A stretch of 64,000 nucleotides of DNA from a gamma proteobacterium symbiont of Stewartia floridana (GCA_003676145.1 NAUB01000026.1:62001-126000); one strand, 5' to 3'. Numbered from the stretch's first letter, positions 25,553-34,837 are shown. The notes: a model not told the origin generated them from the letters alone. Translations and numbers: made by a program.

Positions 25553-25780
25553 ATGTCCACCATCAGCCAGATCAGTCATATAAGCAGTGCATCCGCAGCT
25601 CAACTAAGCAGCAGCGAGAGCATCAGTGGATCATCCTCTCAAAACTGTAGCGATTGGTTTACCGATAGTTCAGTTGATTCCTCGCGATCAATTACCGCAT
25701 CGAACTGTTTTGATGCGGGTACCTCTATCGATCAAATGAGCCAGAGCATCCTGTCTTGTCTCAGTGGCAGTTCACTTTAG
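25553..25780 (+). CDS. Small Ser-rich protein next to type III cluster
   Basis: The 75-residue protein is 37 percent serine (28 of 75) with three cysteines and no hydrophobic signal. GGGAGAGAAATCG precedes the ATG, a good ribosome site. Ser-rich, unstructured N-termini are common in type III secreted proteins and in Hrp pilins, so a secreted substrate or filament role is possible. This is inference from composition and position only. It lies 28 bases above the unknown 222-residue gene, so both are probably co-transcribed. Confidence 0.6.
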   Translation: MSTISQISHISSASAAQLSSSESISGSSSQNCSDWFTDSSVDSSRSITASNCFDAGTSIDQMSQSILSCLSGSSL

Positions 25781-25807
25781 TCATTCTTTAGTCAATCCCA
25801 GAGCCCG

Positions 25808-26476
25808 ATGTCTCAGTTTCGTGTCAGTGACAGGCCTGATTGGAGCGGTGCCGCTCAACAATTGGTAAGCGGTTGTAAAACGCTGGAAGACTTGAACCAA
25901 CGTATATCGTTGATGGAGAAAGTCTGTGATAGCCTTGGAGATGAGCTCTACCCCGCCTTCTTGAAAATACTATGTATTGTCGGTAGAAATGGTGACAAGG
26001 AAGCCAAACAACTGATTACAGAAACCCTTGTGCAGACGTTACTTACCGGACGTCTACCCTCAGGAAGAATGAGTGCCTGGGGAGCCGAAAATTCACGTGG
26101 TAACCACTTATTCGGGCAGACCAGGAGTTTAGGGCCACTAGAGTATGTGTTCACCTGGTATGCTCAACCATCTGGCAGGAGTCCCTTGCCAATTCATAGT
26201 TTTCATCATGCCGCTTCCGATTTATTGGAACTGATCTCTTCAAACCCTAAAGCCAAGAAACTCTACTGCAGCAAACTTTCTGCAGATATCGAAGACCCTC
26301 TTGACGGATCTCTATCGAGAAAGTCCCGTTATGCGATCGGTAAATTCATTGAAAACTGGGCTTCGGACAAGTCGACAGAAGAGGTTTTATCCAGCTTTTT
26401 GGATACGCTTCATGGCGACAGTTTAAGACGAATGGATAATCTCCTGTCACTCTACAATACGACCTTGAACCGATAA
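25808..26476 (+). CDS. Unknown soluble protein, 222 aa, next to type III cluster
   Basis: The protein is soluble and mostly helical, without signal peptide. Segments such as AWGAENSRGNHLFGQTRSLGPLEYVFTWYAQP and SLSRKSRYAIGKFIENWASDKS are distinctive but I know no family. It is read toward the sct operon (convergent with sctT, 48 bases apart). With the Ser-rich gene above it, it could be an effector/chaperone or regulator pair. I give no function. Confidence 0.65.
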   Translation: MSQFRVSDRPDWSGAAQQLVSGCKTLEDLNQRISLMEKVCDSLGDELYPAFLKILCIVGRNGDKEAKQLITETLVQTLLTGRLPSGRMSAWGAENSRGNHLFGQTRSLGPLEYVFTWYAQPSGRSPLPIHSFHHAASDLLELISSNPKAKKLYCSKLSADIEDPLDGSLSRKSRYAIGKFIENWASDKSTEEVLSSFLDTLHGDSLRRMDNLLSLYNTTLNR

Positions 26477-26524
26477 GCTAGGTTGTGATCACTGAATAGT
26501 GTTCCCAGGTAGACAGTAACACGA

Positions 26525-27322
26525 CTAGCCCCCATAGAGTTGTTGAAGTATCGATGGCGCCTCATCTGCGTGTTTATGCAACTCGGTTATAAGCAGTTGT
26601 ATCAGTGAGGTAATTGTTATGAAAAGAACCACAATTGCGGCTAACATCTTGAGGGACATAGAGAGAAAGAAGACATTAAACTGTTGAGCATAGCGATTAA
26701 CAAGCCCCATAATGCTATCGATCATTAGAATCACTACAAGCATTGGTGATGCGATTAACAGGGTCAGTTTAAAGTAATAATAGAATTCTGACCCAAGCAC
26801 AGAAACGCCTGCTGTTTTTAAATCCGGTAGACCACTTTCTATGGGCCATATCAGATAACTCTCAAACAAAACACCATTAAGTAACAATAAACCCCCAGCT
26901 GTTACAAAAATGTAGTTGGCAAGACGGGCGAGAAAAGAGCCAATCAAAGTTGTTTGACTACCCGTCAGGGGATCCTGGACTTGAGCTATGGATGTACCGA
27001 TTTGGTTATCAATAATCTGTCCGGCAGTCTCAAATGCCCATAAATAGACACCAAATAATACTCCAATCGTAAGACCTACAACGGCTTCTTTAATGAAGAG
27101 ATTAAGCCAGGCTGTAGTATGAAGTTCTGCGAGTTCGAGTGAAGGCTGTATGACTACTACCATGATAGCCATGGATAAAAATATCGCGTTTCTGACCAAT
27201 GCAGGTACAAGTTCTGATGTAAAAAGCGGCAGTATTATAAATATGATCGCTATCCTTGTTGATGCCAAACTTATGGTTAAGGCATTTTCAGATAGATATT
27301 GCAGTAGGTCAAAACCATCCAT
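26525..27322 (-). CDS. sctT: Type III secretion export apparatus protein SctT
   Basis: The 265-residue membrane protein matches SctT/YscT/FliR: LPLFTSELVPALVRNAIFLSMAIMV, KEAVVGLTIGVLFGVYLWAFETAGQIIDNQIG (the conserved motif) and DPLTGSQTTLIGSFLARLANYIF. It is part of the SctRST core export gate in the inner membrane. It is the last gene of the long minus-strand sct operon, 9 bases after sctS. The AT-rich composition matches the rest of the operon. Confidence 0.96.
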   Translation of the reverse strand: MDGFDLLQYLSENALTISLASTRIAIIFIILPLFTSELVPALVRNAIFLSMAIMVVVIQPSLELAELHTTAWLNLFIKEAVVGLTIGVLFGVYLWAFETAGQIIDNQIGTSIAQVQDPLTGSQTTLIGSFLARLANYIFVTAGGLLLLNGVLFESYLIWPIESGLPDLKTAGVSVLGSEFYYYFKLTLLIASPMLVVILMIDSIMGLVNRYAQQFNVFFLSMSLKMLAAIVVLFITITSLIQLLITELHKHADEAPSILQQLYGG

Positions 27323-27331
27323 GGATAAATA

Positions 27332-27601
27332 CTACTGAACCAAGATAGCGAATTCTGAAAATATACGATCGGTAAAATGAAACAATGTGCTTCCAGCTAA
27401 AGAAGCTGTCACAAATATCGTAAGTATAATAGCAAAAAATTTAGCTGCATATTGAAATGTCTGTTCCTGTAATTGTGTCGCTGCCTGGATAAACGCTATA
27501 AATATCCCTACCAATGCGGCAACAATGACAGGGGGGCCAGCAAGAACGATAACAAACCATAAGGCCTGTTGTGTAATTTTTATGATTTCCTGATCGTACA
27601 C
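27332..27601 (-). CDS. sctS: Type III secretion export apparatus protein SctS
   Basis: The 89-residue protein has two membrane segments and the SctS/FliQ pattern (LWFVIVLAGPPVIVAALVGIFIAFIQAATQLQEQTFQYAAKF). The start is a GTG at 27599-27601. It lies between sctR and sctT with gaps of 4 and 9 bases, the conserved gate order. Confidence 0.96.
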   Translation of the reverse strand: MYDQEIIKITQQALWFVIVLAGPPVIVAALVGIFIAFIQAATQLQEQTFQYAAKFFAIILTIFVTASLAGSTLFHFTDRIFSEFAILVQ

Positions 27602-27605
27602 GTTA

Positions 27606-28265
27606 CTACAAATAGGATAATACTAAACCGTGTGCTAACTTTGCCCAGCCATCAACGAGCACAAACAGGAGCAGCTTGAAAGGCAACGAGATTACCGTTG
27701 GAGATAACATCATCATGCCCATAGCCATCAGTACATTTGCTATTACAAGGTCAATGACAATAAACGGTAAAAATATTAAGAAACCGATCTGGAATGCAGC
27801 AGTAAGTTCACTGATTGTAAAAGCAGGTATTAAAACGATAAAGTCGTCAACACGAACATCTTCTTCGTCTGCCTCTGAATTAGACACCATTCTCTTGATG
27901 GAAGTCAGAAAAAACTGACGCTCCTCAAGATCAGCATGTTTTGCCAAAAACTGCCTCATGGGTTCTTTTGAATTATTAACAATCTCAAGTATGGTTGCAG
28001 TGTCCTTAAGAGGATGATCAACTTGAGAGATGTCCTTATAGATTTGCGCACTCACCGGATACATCACATAAATTGACAACACCAGTGCCAAACCATTGAT
28101 GATCAGATTGGGTGGTACCTGCTGAAGTCCCAGCGCATTACGTAATAGGCTCAAAACAACAACGATCTTCGTAAAAGAAGTAATCATTACTGCTACAAAG
28201 GGTGCTAATGCAATAATTACTACTGTAATCAGTGCAGAAGAGGGAGAAAATTGTGTTAAATCCAT
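27606..28265 (-). CDS. sctR: Type III secretion export apparatus protein SctR
   Basis: The 219-residue protein has the SctR/FliP hallmarks: TSFTKIVVVLSLLRNALGLQQVPPNLIINGLALVLSIYVM, FIVLIPAFTISELTAAFQIGFLIFLPFIVIDLVIANVLMAMGMMMLSP. These form the inner ring of the export gate. FliP has a cleaved signal peptide; this protein has none. It is 6 bases below sctQ. Confidence 0.97.
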   Translation of the reverse strand: MDLTQFSPSSALITVVIIALAPFVAVMITSFTKIVVVLSLLRNALGLQQVPPNLIINGLALVLSIYVMYPVSAQIYKDISQVDHPLKDTATILEIVNNSKEPMRQFLAKHADLEERQFFLTSIKRMVSNSEADEEDVRVDDFIVLIPAFTISELTAAFQIGFLIFLPFIVIDLVIANVLMAMGMMMLSPTVISLPFKLLLFVLVDGWAKLAHGLVLSYL

Positions 28266-28271
28266 GTAACT

Positions 28272-29198
28272 CTATTCTGTATCGTCTATATAAACGCCAT
28301 ATCCATTGGATATTGGGATTAATCTTCCTTTAGCGATAGTTGTATTGTTATTACTAATAATTATCGAATAGTTATTAAGACTCTTCTCTAAAATATAGTG
28401 ACTTGTATCTTCCCATCCAAGTAGTAAATGAAAAGGTATTTCTATCTCACAATCGACTCTGATTTGCAGAGAACCATTGTAATTCTGAGTTTTTGAGACG
28501 TTGCTTGTTATGGAATCATTCTTTGTATTATCAATAACGATTGACTGTAGGTTGCCGTCTATTTTCAACGTTATATTATTATCTTTCAGTTCAAAAGCTG
28601 ATACCTGGCCTATCCAGTCTTCTGAAAAAGAGTTTGGTATCAGTAGAACATTTTCCTTCTTGATGGAATCAGCATACTGCTTATCTATGGTATAATTTGA
28701 TAATATTAATTTTGCAGGAATCCTACTCGAATCGATATAGAGATTTTGCTCTGCATGCCAGTTTGGCAGAGGGAGTTTAAATAGCAAATCTCTATCAATC
28801 TTAATGATAATAGTATTTTTAACGCTGTTCGCATTCTTATTATTTTTTGAAATACTTAAGGTATAGAGTGACCCTTCTAGTTTGTTAACAGGTCTTAAAT
28901 CGAGACCCTCTTCGAGCCAGTCCTCAATTTGTCTTATATTAGCCTCTTCTCTTGATAGAGTGATTATTCTCTCCAATACTGTATCTTTATAGTTTAGTCT
29001 TGCTGATTTATCTGTTTTTTCCCTTAGCAAACCTATATTGACCATACCATAATCTGTATGAGCCCTATACCAGTATACCATTTTATTGTTCTTATCCTGA
29101 GATAGAGTATCTTCTGTAGTTAACTCTGTCCCAAGATAGTTATCCACTATACTCATGCCATTCATTGTATCCATTACAGCTGATCTGCTAATTAACAC
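28272..29198 (-). CDS. sctQ: Type III secretion cytoplasmic ring/sorting protein SctQ
   Basis: The 308-residue protein ends in a SpoA domain (about 240-305: RVDCEIEIPFHLLLGWEDTSHYILEKSL...IAKGRLIPISNGYGVYIDD), the SctQ/FliN hallmark. The N-terminal 230 residues are diverged. The start is a GTG that overlaps the stop of the response regulator gene by 11 bases; an ATG eight codons later (VMDTM) is an alternative. It forms the sorting platform with SctK and SctL. Confidence 0.85.
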   Translation of the reverse strand: MLISRSAVMDTMNGMSIVDNYLGTELTTEDTLSQDKNNKMVYWYRAHTDYGMVNIGLLREKTDKSARLNYKDTVLERIITLSREEANIRQIEDWLEEGLDLRPVNKLEGSLYTLSISKNNKNANSVKNTIIIKIDRDLLFKLPLPNWHAEQNLYIDSSRIPAKLILSNYTIDKQYADSIKKENVLLIPNSFSEDWIGQVSAFELKDNNITLKIDGNLQSIVIDNTKNDSITSNVSKTQNYNGSLQIRVDCEIEIPFHLLLGWEDTSHYILEKSLNNYSIIISNNNTTIAKGRLIPISNGYGVYIDDTE

Positions 29199-29814
29199 TT
29201 TCCCTAATAACCATTTTTACGAGATCAGCAGCGGTTTTTGCTTGCATTTTATTCATCACCCTGGATCTGTGTAGTTCTACGGTTTTGACACTAATACCAA
29301 GATCCAAGGCTATTACTTTGTTCATCTTGCCTGACACTATCTCAGTTAATATCTGACTTTCTCTGGAAGTCAGTAAATTCAGGCGATGTTTATACTCGAC
29401 GTCTATATCTGCACTCTTATTGCACTGCTTACTGTTGTTGAATTCTGAAAACGCACCAGTGATTGCGGTATTTAACAACTTATAATCAATAGGTTTTTCG
29501 AGAAAAGTGATAGCGCCTTTTGACATTGCTTCAACAGCTAACGGAATATCTCCATGGCCCGTCATGTATATGATAGGTATATTGACACCATTTTTCAGTA
29601 GCTTTTCATGGAATTCGAGCCCGTTCATATCAGGCATTCGTATATCTAATAAACAACAACAGTTTGATTCTTGTAAATTATTTTGCAGTTGTGAAAAGCC
29701 CTTAATCGGGTCATCGATTGAAATAACACTATGTCCCTCGCCTTCAAGCACCCATCTGATAGATTCTCGAAATTCTTTGTTGTCATCTATAATATAGATC
29801 AGTGAATTTTGCAT
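29188..29814 (-). CDS. FixJ-like response regulator embedded in sct operon
   Basis: The 208-residue protein has a receiver domain with the acidic pair (YIIDDN), phospho-acceptor Asp in CLLDIRMPDMNG, and Lys in FLEKP. A LuxR-type HTH (LTSRESQILTEIVSGKMNKVIALDLGISVKTVELHRSRVM) ends it. The layout is FixJ/NodW-like. It overlaps sctQ and follows the sensor kinase by 9 bases, so it is part of the type III operon and probably controls it. Confidence 0.94.
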   Translation of the reverse strand: MQNSLIYIIDDNKEFRESIRWVLEGEGHSVISIDDPIKGFSQLQNNLQESNCCCLLDIRMPDMNGLEFHEKLLKNGVNIPIIYMTGHGDIPLAVEAMSKGAITFLEKPIDYKLLNTAITGAFSEFNNSKQCNKSADIDVEYKHRLNLLTSRESQILTEIVSGKMNKVIALDLGISVKTVELHRSRVMNKMQAKTAADLVKMVIRESVN

Positions 29815-29823
29815 GTTATATCC

Positions 29824-30912
29824 CTATACCATAAGTGGTAACCTGATATGTGATGTGCACCCTTCATCACTATTCCGAGATAACCATAATTTACCCTTGT
29901 GTAATTCTATAAATGACCTGCAGATATTTAGTCCTATTCCCATACCTGATGATTTATTTGAGGCAAATGGAATGAATATGTTATCCAGATCTTGTTCAGT
30001 CATACCCTTTCCATTATCTTTAATTAGTATTTCAATGTAGTTATCTTTTAATAAGGACTTTATGCTGATATTTGTTTTGGTGTTGATTTTCTCACTACCC
30101 GCATCGATCCCATTTCTTATTAAATTAACTATTACCTGTTGTAACATCACTTCATCACCAAGGATAGAGATATTCTCTGTTTCCTCATAGTAGCCGAATT
30201 CAATATTTATATTCTTTACTTCCCAATCCATTAGAGAAATACATTTGTTGACTAAAGAGCTTACTTTGACAGGTATAAAAGTGGGTTGCCTTGAATGAGT
30301 AAAATCACGAATTCTAGTAATAATGTCCGAAGTATACTTTATCTGCTCGACTGATTTATCCAGCGCAGTTGCAACTTCTTTACTATATGAACCATTTTCC
30401 AATCTTGATTTTATCCCAAAGATTAAATTACTGAGCGCGCCAATTGGTTGGTTCAATTCGTGAGCAAGTGTTGAAGCCATTTCGCTAACAGTAATACTTC
30501 TTGAAGTAAACAGTAGTTTTTCTCTATCCTCCAAGTGCCTAGAATTGGCCAACATCCTCACTTGACAGCCTCTAAGCCGTATCACACTAATTGCATTGTT
30601 TACATTATGTACTTCAGCTTCATACTCACCACTATTGATTTTAAATAAGTGGTAATTATGCGAATCTGTATCGAAGATACTGGGATTAAATTCAAGGGTA
30701 CTTAAAGAATTGACGGATAATGTACGGCATACAGCATTAAGATCGTCACCCACGGTGATTCCATTCAGAATTGAAGAAAATTTTTTTGATACCCACCCTA
30801 CCCGTCTTTCTTTTCTATCAATTACCATTAGAGGATCTAGAAAATCTAATACTTCAAGTAAATCATAATTTGAATCGCATATCCCTTGCTTATCATACAT
30901 AATCACGTCCAC
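29824..30912 (-). CDS. Cytosolic sensor histidine kinase embedded in sct operon
   Basis: The 362-residue protein has no membrane segment. A PAS-like N-terminal domain (about 1-115) leads to HisKA (MASTLAHELNQPIGALSNLIFG) and HATPase_c (LIRNGIDAG, IKDNGKGMTEQ, GMGIGLNICRSFIELHKGKLWL). The H-box HELNQPIGAL is of the FixL/NtrB-like type. The start is a GTG that overlaps the gene above by 10 bases; an ATG at 30898-30900 is an alternative. It is the partner of the FixJ-like regulator. The signal is presumably cytoplasmic. Confidence 0.93.
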   Translation of the reverse strand: MDVIMYDKQGICDSNYDLLEVLDFLDPLMVIDRKERRVGWVSKKFSSILNGITVGDDLNAVCRTLSVNSLSTLEFNPSIFDTDSHNYHLFKINSGEYEAEVHNVNNAISVIRLRGCQVRMLANSRHLEDREKLLFTSRSITVSEMASTLAHELNQPIGALSNLIFGIKSRLENGSYSKEVATALDKSVEQIKYTSDIITRIRDFTHSRQPTFIPVKVSSLVNKCISLMDWEVKNINIEFGYYEETENISILGDEVMLQQVIVNLIRNGIDAGSEKINTKTNISIKSLLKDNYIEILIKDNGKGMTEQDLDNIFIPFASNKSSGMGIGLNICRSFIELHKGKLWLSRNSDEGCTSHIRLPLMV

Positions 30913-31745
30913 ACTTTAGAAAAATCAGAAATATATAGAGTACACTTAGACAGGTCGAGCTTGTCATCTAATAAATCGTTAGCTTTGTTAATTGCGATTC
31001 CTTTTAAGGTGGTGTCTTTATAATTAACGCTAAACTTGAAAAGTGTATTATCCAAATTGACTCTTTCTACATTCTCAATAGTTATCCAATCATTGGTATA
31101 GGTAATTTTCCCCTTATGAAGACAGATGATTTTACTATGTTTGCAAAGTTCACCCGTTCTGGAGATTGTAGTTATCTCTGTAATAGATCTTTCCGGAATG
31201 CCCTTCACAACAGGTATCGCGGTGACAAGTTGCTTATTGATTAAATCAGTATTCTGTATTTGATCATATATAATGATTATGACGTAGTCACTGTAGTTAG
31301 ATTCTTGCCTGTCAATGTTGAAATAAAGTTGTTTCATCAAATTAATATGATAAACATCAATCTTACTTAGAGACGGTTCTACGTACTCACTGCTATCGGA
31401 TTGCTGATGATCTGGGTCACCATTATTGTCTTGGTTACGATTATTATATGCACTTACAATCTGCTTATTCTTTGAGATTCCAAGGGTAGCTTCCAGGCGC
31501 ATTTTATCAATTTGCATTTTTGTTAAATTTAAATTAGCAACACAATTTGATATCTTATGACTATAACTGTTGTTCTTTGACTGATACTGACTTGATACAA
31601 TATTATTATCTAGCGGTTTAATTGCATTGAACCTTATTTGATTTTTTACACTACCTAGGTTAGCAAACTCAGTATTATGCTGACTACTGGAATTCAATTT
31701 GTGTACGCAATTAACTAAGCTCGGTATTTTTAGATCGATCGACAT
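30903..31745 (-). CDS. Unknown protein, 280 aa, inside sct operon
   Basis: The protein is soluble with no signal or membrane segment. The first 110 residues are Asn/Ser/Lys-rich and probably disordered; the rest holds beta-strands (SDYVIIIIYDQIQN, KHSKIICLHKGKITYTNDWITIENVE). It lies between the SctP-like gene and the sensor kinase, a slot with no standard sct gene. It may be a diverged SctP/SctQ partner, regulator or secreted substrate. I recognise no family. Its codon use and base composition are as AT-rich as the neighbours. Confidence 0.7.
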   Translation of the reverse strand: MSIDLKIPSLVNCVHKLNSSSQHNTEFANLGSVKNQIRFNAIKPLDNNIVSSQYQSKNNSYSHKISNCVANLNLTKMQIDKMRLEATLGISKNKQIVSAYNNRNQDNNGDPDHQQSDSSEYVEPSLSKIDVYHINLMKQLYFNIDRQESNYSDYVIIIIYDQIQNTDLINKQLVTAIPVVKGIPERSITEITTISRTGELCKHSKIICLHKGKITYTNDWITIENVERVNLDNTLFKFSVNYKDTTLKGIAINKANDLLDDKLDLSKCTLYISDFSKVWT

Positions 31746-31754
31746 GGAATTATT

Positions 31755-32372
31755 CTATTTCTTATTGACTATTTTGTGCACAACATAATTATTAGTTTTA
31801 TCATCAGGTTGAATTACCCATCCCTTTTTGGTGAGTCTTTGATTTAATTCTTGTAAATAGCTAGCAATATTGTCAATTGAGATGGCACACGCTACAGAAA
31901 ACAGTTTTGCATTAATCTTTGATATAACGAAGTCTATAGTAACACCACTATTATCAAGATAACTGATCGACCATGTTGATGGTAATGGATCACTATGTTT
32001 ACCATTTAATAGATGGCTCTCGAATATTAAAGATAATTCATCAATAGAACTTACAGAAACATTATTGCAATCTATATACTGACCTGAGTTTTTAACAGGA
32101 AGATCAGTGTTGTTTATATATCCATCTATTGATGTCACACAAGAACTCAAGTCATCTTTCTCCTTTGTACAGAGTTCTTCGATGAAATTAAGATTTGTTG
32201 TATCAGGTAGAAATGCAACATTATGATCTTCACAAGAGTTCTCATTATCCGATAATGATTTTTCCAACATCTCTATTTTCTGACTAAAATAACTACTATC
32301 TTCAGCTTTATCAGCTTTCCTACTACTTAGATGAGAATGTTTATTTTGTGGATAAGGTGTTATATTATTCAT
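31755..32372 (-). CDS. SctP-like needle-length / substrate-switch candidate
   Basis: The 205-residue protein has a disordered N-terminal 115 residues and a folded C-terminal domain (STWSISYLDNSGVTIDFVISKINAKLFSVACAISIDNIASYLQELNQRLTKKGW). Its strand-helix pattern and its place just below sctO suit SctP/HpaP, the ruler and switch protein. Sequence likeness is weak, so I rate this as inference from position. It is 10 bases below sctO. Confidence 0.55.
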   Translation of the reverse strand: MNNITPYPQNKHSHLSSRKADKAEDSSYFSQKIEMLEKSLSDNENSCEDHNVAFLPDTTNLNFIEELCTKEKDDLSSCVTSIDGYINNTDLPVKNSGQYIDCNNVSVSSIDELSLIFESHLLNGKHSDPLPSTWSISYLDNSGVTIDFVISKINAKLFSVACAISIDNIASYLQELNQRLTKKGWVIQPDDKTNNYVVHKIVNKK

Positions 32373-32382
32373 AATCTTTTAA

Positions 32383-32841
32383 CTATTTAATCATGTTTTC
32401 TTGACAAAGCTCATCTTCTCTATTTTCATTGTATGAATTATCTTTCGAAAGTAATTTTGTTCGTATCAAGGAGAGTTGTTCATTTTTCAATTTCTGTTTA
32501 TACCACTGTTTTTTTTCAGTTTGGTATTCCGAATGATTTATGTTTTTTTCATCAATTTCTTGTGCTAAATAGTATTCGTGCATTTCCAAGTCATAATTCA
32601 ACCAAAACTTTCTAATCTTTACATACTCTCTTTTTATCGGTGACTTTGATGTGGTCTGTAATGATAAGTAGTCTAGTAACTCTTTATTTTCGGAATTAAT
32701 TTGATTAATTTGAATATTTCTACTATCAACTTTTTTACATGATTCTACATAGGTCATTTTTGCTTGTGTTAGCTTCTTCTCTTGCCTTCTAATTCGAATT
32801 ATATTCAACTTAATTAGCTTGTTTGCTTGTGATTTTTTCAT
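32383..32841 (-). CDS. sctO: Type III secretion stalk protein SctO
   Basis: The 152-residue protein is highly charged and almost wholly helical (KKSQANKLIKLNIIRIRRQEKKLTQAKMTYVESC), as in SctO/YscO/FliJ, which forms the coiled-coil stalk of the export ATPase. Its place 8 bases below sctN is standard. The low-complexity sequence limits the call to fold and position. Confidence 0.75.
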   Translation of the reverse strand: MKKSQANKLIKLNIIRIRRQEKKLTQAKMTYVESCKKVDSRNIQINQINSENKELLDYLSLQTTSKSPIKREYVKIRKFWLNYDLEMHEYYLAQEIDEKNINHSEYQTEKKQWYKQKLKNEQLSLIRTKLLSKDNSYNENREDELCQENMIK

Positions 32842-32849
32842 AATTAAAT

Positions 32850-34172
32850 TCAGTTATTTACGATTTTACTGAGACTCTCTATCACGTCATTCATTGGGTA
32901 ATAATCGTTTATCTCTTGCTTTAGAAAGTTTTTTATACTCTTTATCTTTGCTATGGCTTCATCTGCAGCATGATCGCTACCTTCTTCGTATTCTCCTACC
33001 TGTACTAAAAATTCAATCTCATCATACTTTGATAAGAGAGTTCTTAGTTTTGATATAGCAGCTCTGTGGTCATTATCTGTTATGTGATTAATCAATCTAC
33101 TCGTGCTGTTCAGAATATCAATCGCTGGATAGTGATTCTCCTGTGCTAGCTTTCTGGTTAGAACGATGTGAGCATCTAAAAGCGATCTTACTTCTTCTGC
33201 TATAGGATCATTCGTCTCTTCATCTTCAACTAAAACTGTATAAAAAGCTGTCATAGTTCCTTTGTCATCATTACCAGATCTTTCAAATAGCTTAGGTAAT
33301 TCAGCAAATACTGATGATGGGAAACCTCTTCTTACGGGTGGTTCACCCACTGACAAGCCAATTTCTCTAAGCGCTCTGGCAAATCTCGTGACAGAATCCA
33401 TCAGGAGGAGCACCTGTTTTCCTTCTGATCTAAAACCCTCAGCAATTGCTGTTGCAGTATAGGCGGCTCGCAATCTTTCCATAGCAGGGCGATCTGATGT
33501 GGATATAACGAGTACTGATCGTGACAACCCCTCTTCAGATAAGGTATGTTCCAGAAATTCTCTAACTTCTCTCCCTCTCTCACCAATTAATGCAATAACA
33601 ATCACGTCTGTTTCTGAGTATCTTGCAATCATCGACAGAAGCGTGGACTTCCCTCCTCCTGCAGGAGCAAATATTCCTGTACGTTGACCAATACCGAGGG
33701 TCAATGTGGAGTCAATGGACCTTACGCCAGTTGTAATAGGCTCGTTGATAGGTTTTCTTGTAAGGGGTGAAGGGGCATCACAATATATTGGTATATCTCT
33801 CGATTCGGGAGGAAGTTCTTTGTTATCCAATGGTCTTCCCATACCATCCAGTATTCTACCAACCAGCTTTGGTGAATACTTAATAGTTGATTTTTCGTTG
33901 ATAACTTTAACTTCAGAATTTTGAGCAATTCCGTGAATACTACCTAGTGGAAGCAAAATGGCATTCTCTCCCGATATCCCGACAACATCCGCATAGATTT
34001 CGTGAGAATTACTTTTGTCTGTTATGACACACTGTTGTCCTATTCTTGCATTAATACCTGAGACCTTAATAGAGGTTCCATAAGCCTCAACGACACGACC
34101 TTTTCTGTACAAAGAATCAATATCATCAAGTACGTTCGTAAGGCGCCGGGCATTTACTTGATTCTTTATCAT
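32850..34172 (-). CDS. sctN: Type III secretion ATPase SctN
   Basis: The 440-residue protein is a full SctN/FliI ATPase: Walker A FAPAGGGKSTLL, the GERGREVREFLE motif, Walker B VLLLMDSVTRFARALREIGL and the catalytic region EPPVRRGFPSSVFAELPKLFERSG. It unfolds and releases chaperone-bound substrates at the base of the injectisome. It lies between sctL and sctO. Confidence 0.98.
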   Translation of the reverse strand: MIKNQVNARRLTNVLDDIDSLYRKGRVVEAYGTSIKVSGINARIGQQCVITDKSNSHEIYADVVGISGENAILLPLGSIHGIAQNSEVKVINEKSTIKYSPKLVGRILDGMGRPLDNKELPPESRDIPIYCDAPSPLTRKPINEPITTGVRSIDSTLTLGIGQRTGIFAPAGGGKSTLLSMIARYSETDVIVIALIGERGREVREFLEHTLSEEGLSRSVLVISTSDRPAMERLRAAYTATAIAEGFRSEGKQVLLLMDSVTRFARALREIGLSVGEPPVRRGFPSSVFAELPKLFERSGNDDKGTMTAFYTVLVEDEETNDPIAEEVRSLLDAHIVLTRKLAQENHYPAIDILNSTSRLINHITDNDHRAAISKLRTLLSKYDEIEFLVQVGEYEEGSDHAADEAIAKIKSIKNFLKQEINDYYPMNDVIESLSKIVNN

Positions 34173-34180
34173 GTGAACTT

Positions 34181-34837
34181 TTATGTATGTGTAGAATTGG
34201 TAGTATGGTTAGACAATTCATCAAGCATATTATCTTTGATCAAATTCAGTTGATCAGAAAAACTGGCTATTGTTTCTCCTGACTGTGATTTTATGATGAT
34301 ATCAAGTTGACCTAATGTCTTATCTGGTCTGACATCAATTGCAAAATGTTCTTCAGTTCCATCTTTATTCAGTGAACGAATCGTTTTTTGAAGCTCTTCA
34401 ACATACTGTGGATTTACATTAATCTGTAGTTCTCTTTTGTATTGAAGCTTATTTATTGCTGAAACTGCCATACATTGAAGCATTTCATTTGGTTTTATAT
34501 TTGACGCAATTTTGTTAATGACTTCACATGCCAGATCTATGATTTCCTGGTCTGTTTCGATTCGATTAATACTTATATTATTAATCAACTCAGTAAGAAA
34601 TGATTCAAATTTTAGATTAAGATCTTCTTCAGACTTTGTTAGTCCTTCTTTATATCCGGCTTCATAACCTTCTTGTATTGATTTTTTAAGCTTGGATTCC
34701 TCAGATGTCTTCAATGACCTGATATACTCCAGAACATTTTCACTACTTGAAAGTTTAACTACATCATTAGCTGATAGAACCAAATTGTCACTACAGCATG
34801 TAAAATATTCATTCTTAAGGATGATAAGAAAACTCAT
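34181..34837 (-). CDS. sctL: Type III secretion stator protein SctL
   Basis: The 218-residue protein fits SctL/FliH: charged helical N-terminal half (EESKLKKSIQEGYEAGYKEGLTKSEEDLNLKF) and a C-terminal domain ending TLGQLDIIIKSQSGETIASFSDQL. SctL regulates the ATPase and links it to SctQ. It ends 8 bases above sctN. Confidence 0.87.
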   Translation of the reverse strand: MSFLIILKNEYFTCCSDNLVLSANDVVKLSSSENVLEYIRSLKTSEESKLKKSIQEGYEAGYKEGLTKSEEDLNLKFESFLTELINNISINRIETDQEIIDLACEVINKIASNIKPNEMLQCMAVSAINKLQYKRELQINVNPQYVEELQKTIRSLNKDGTEEHFAIDVRPDKTLGQLDIIIKSQSGETIASFSDQLNLIKDNMLDELSNHTTNSTHT

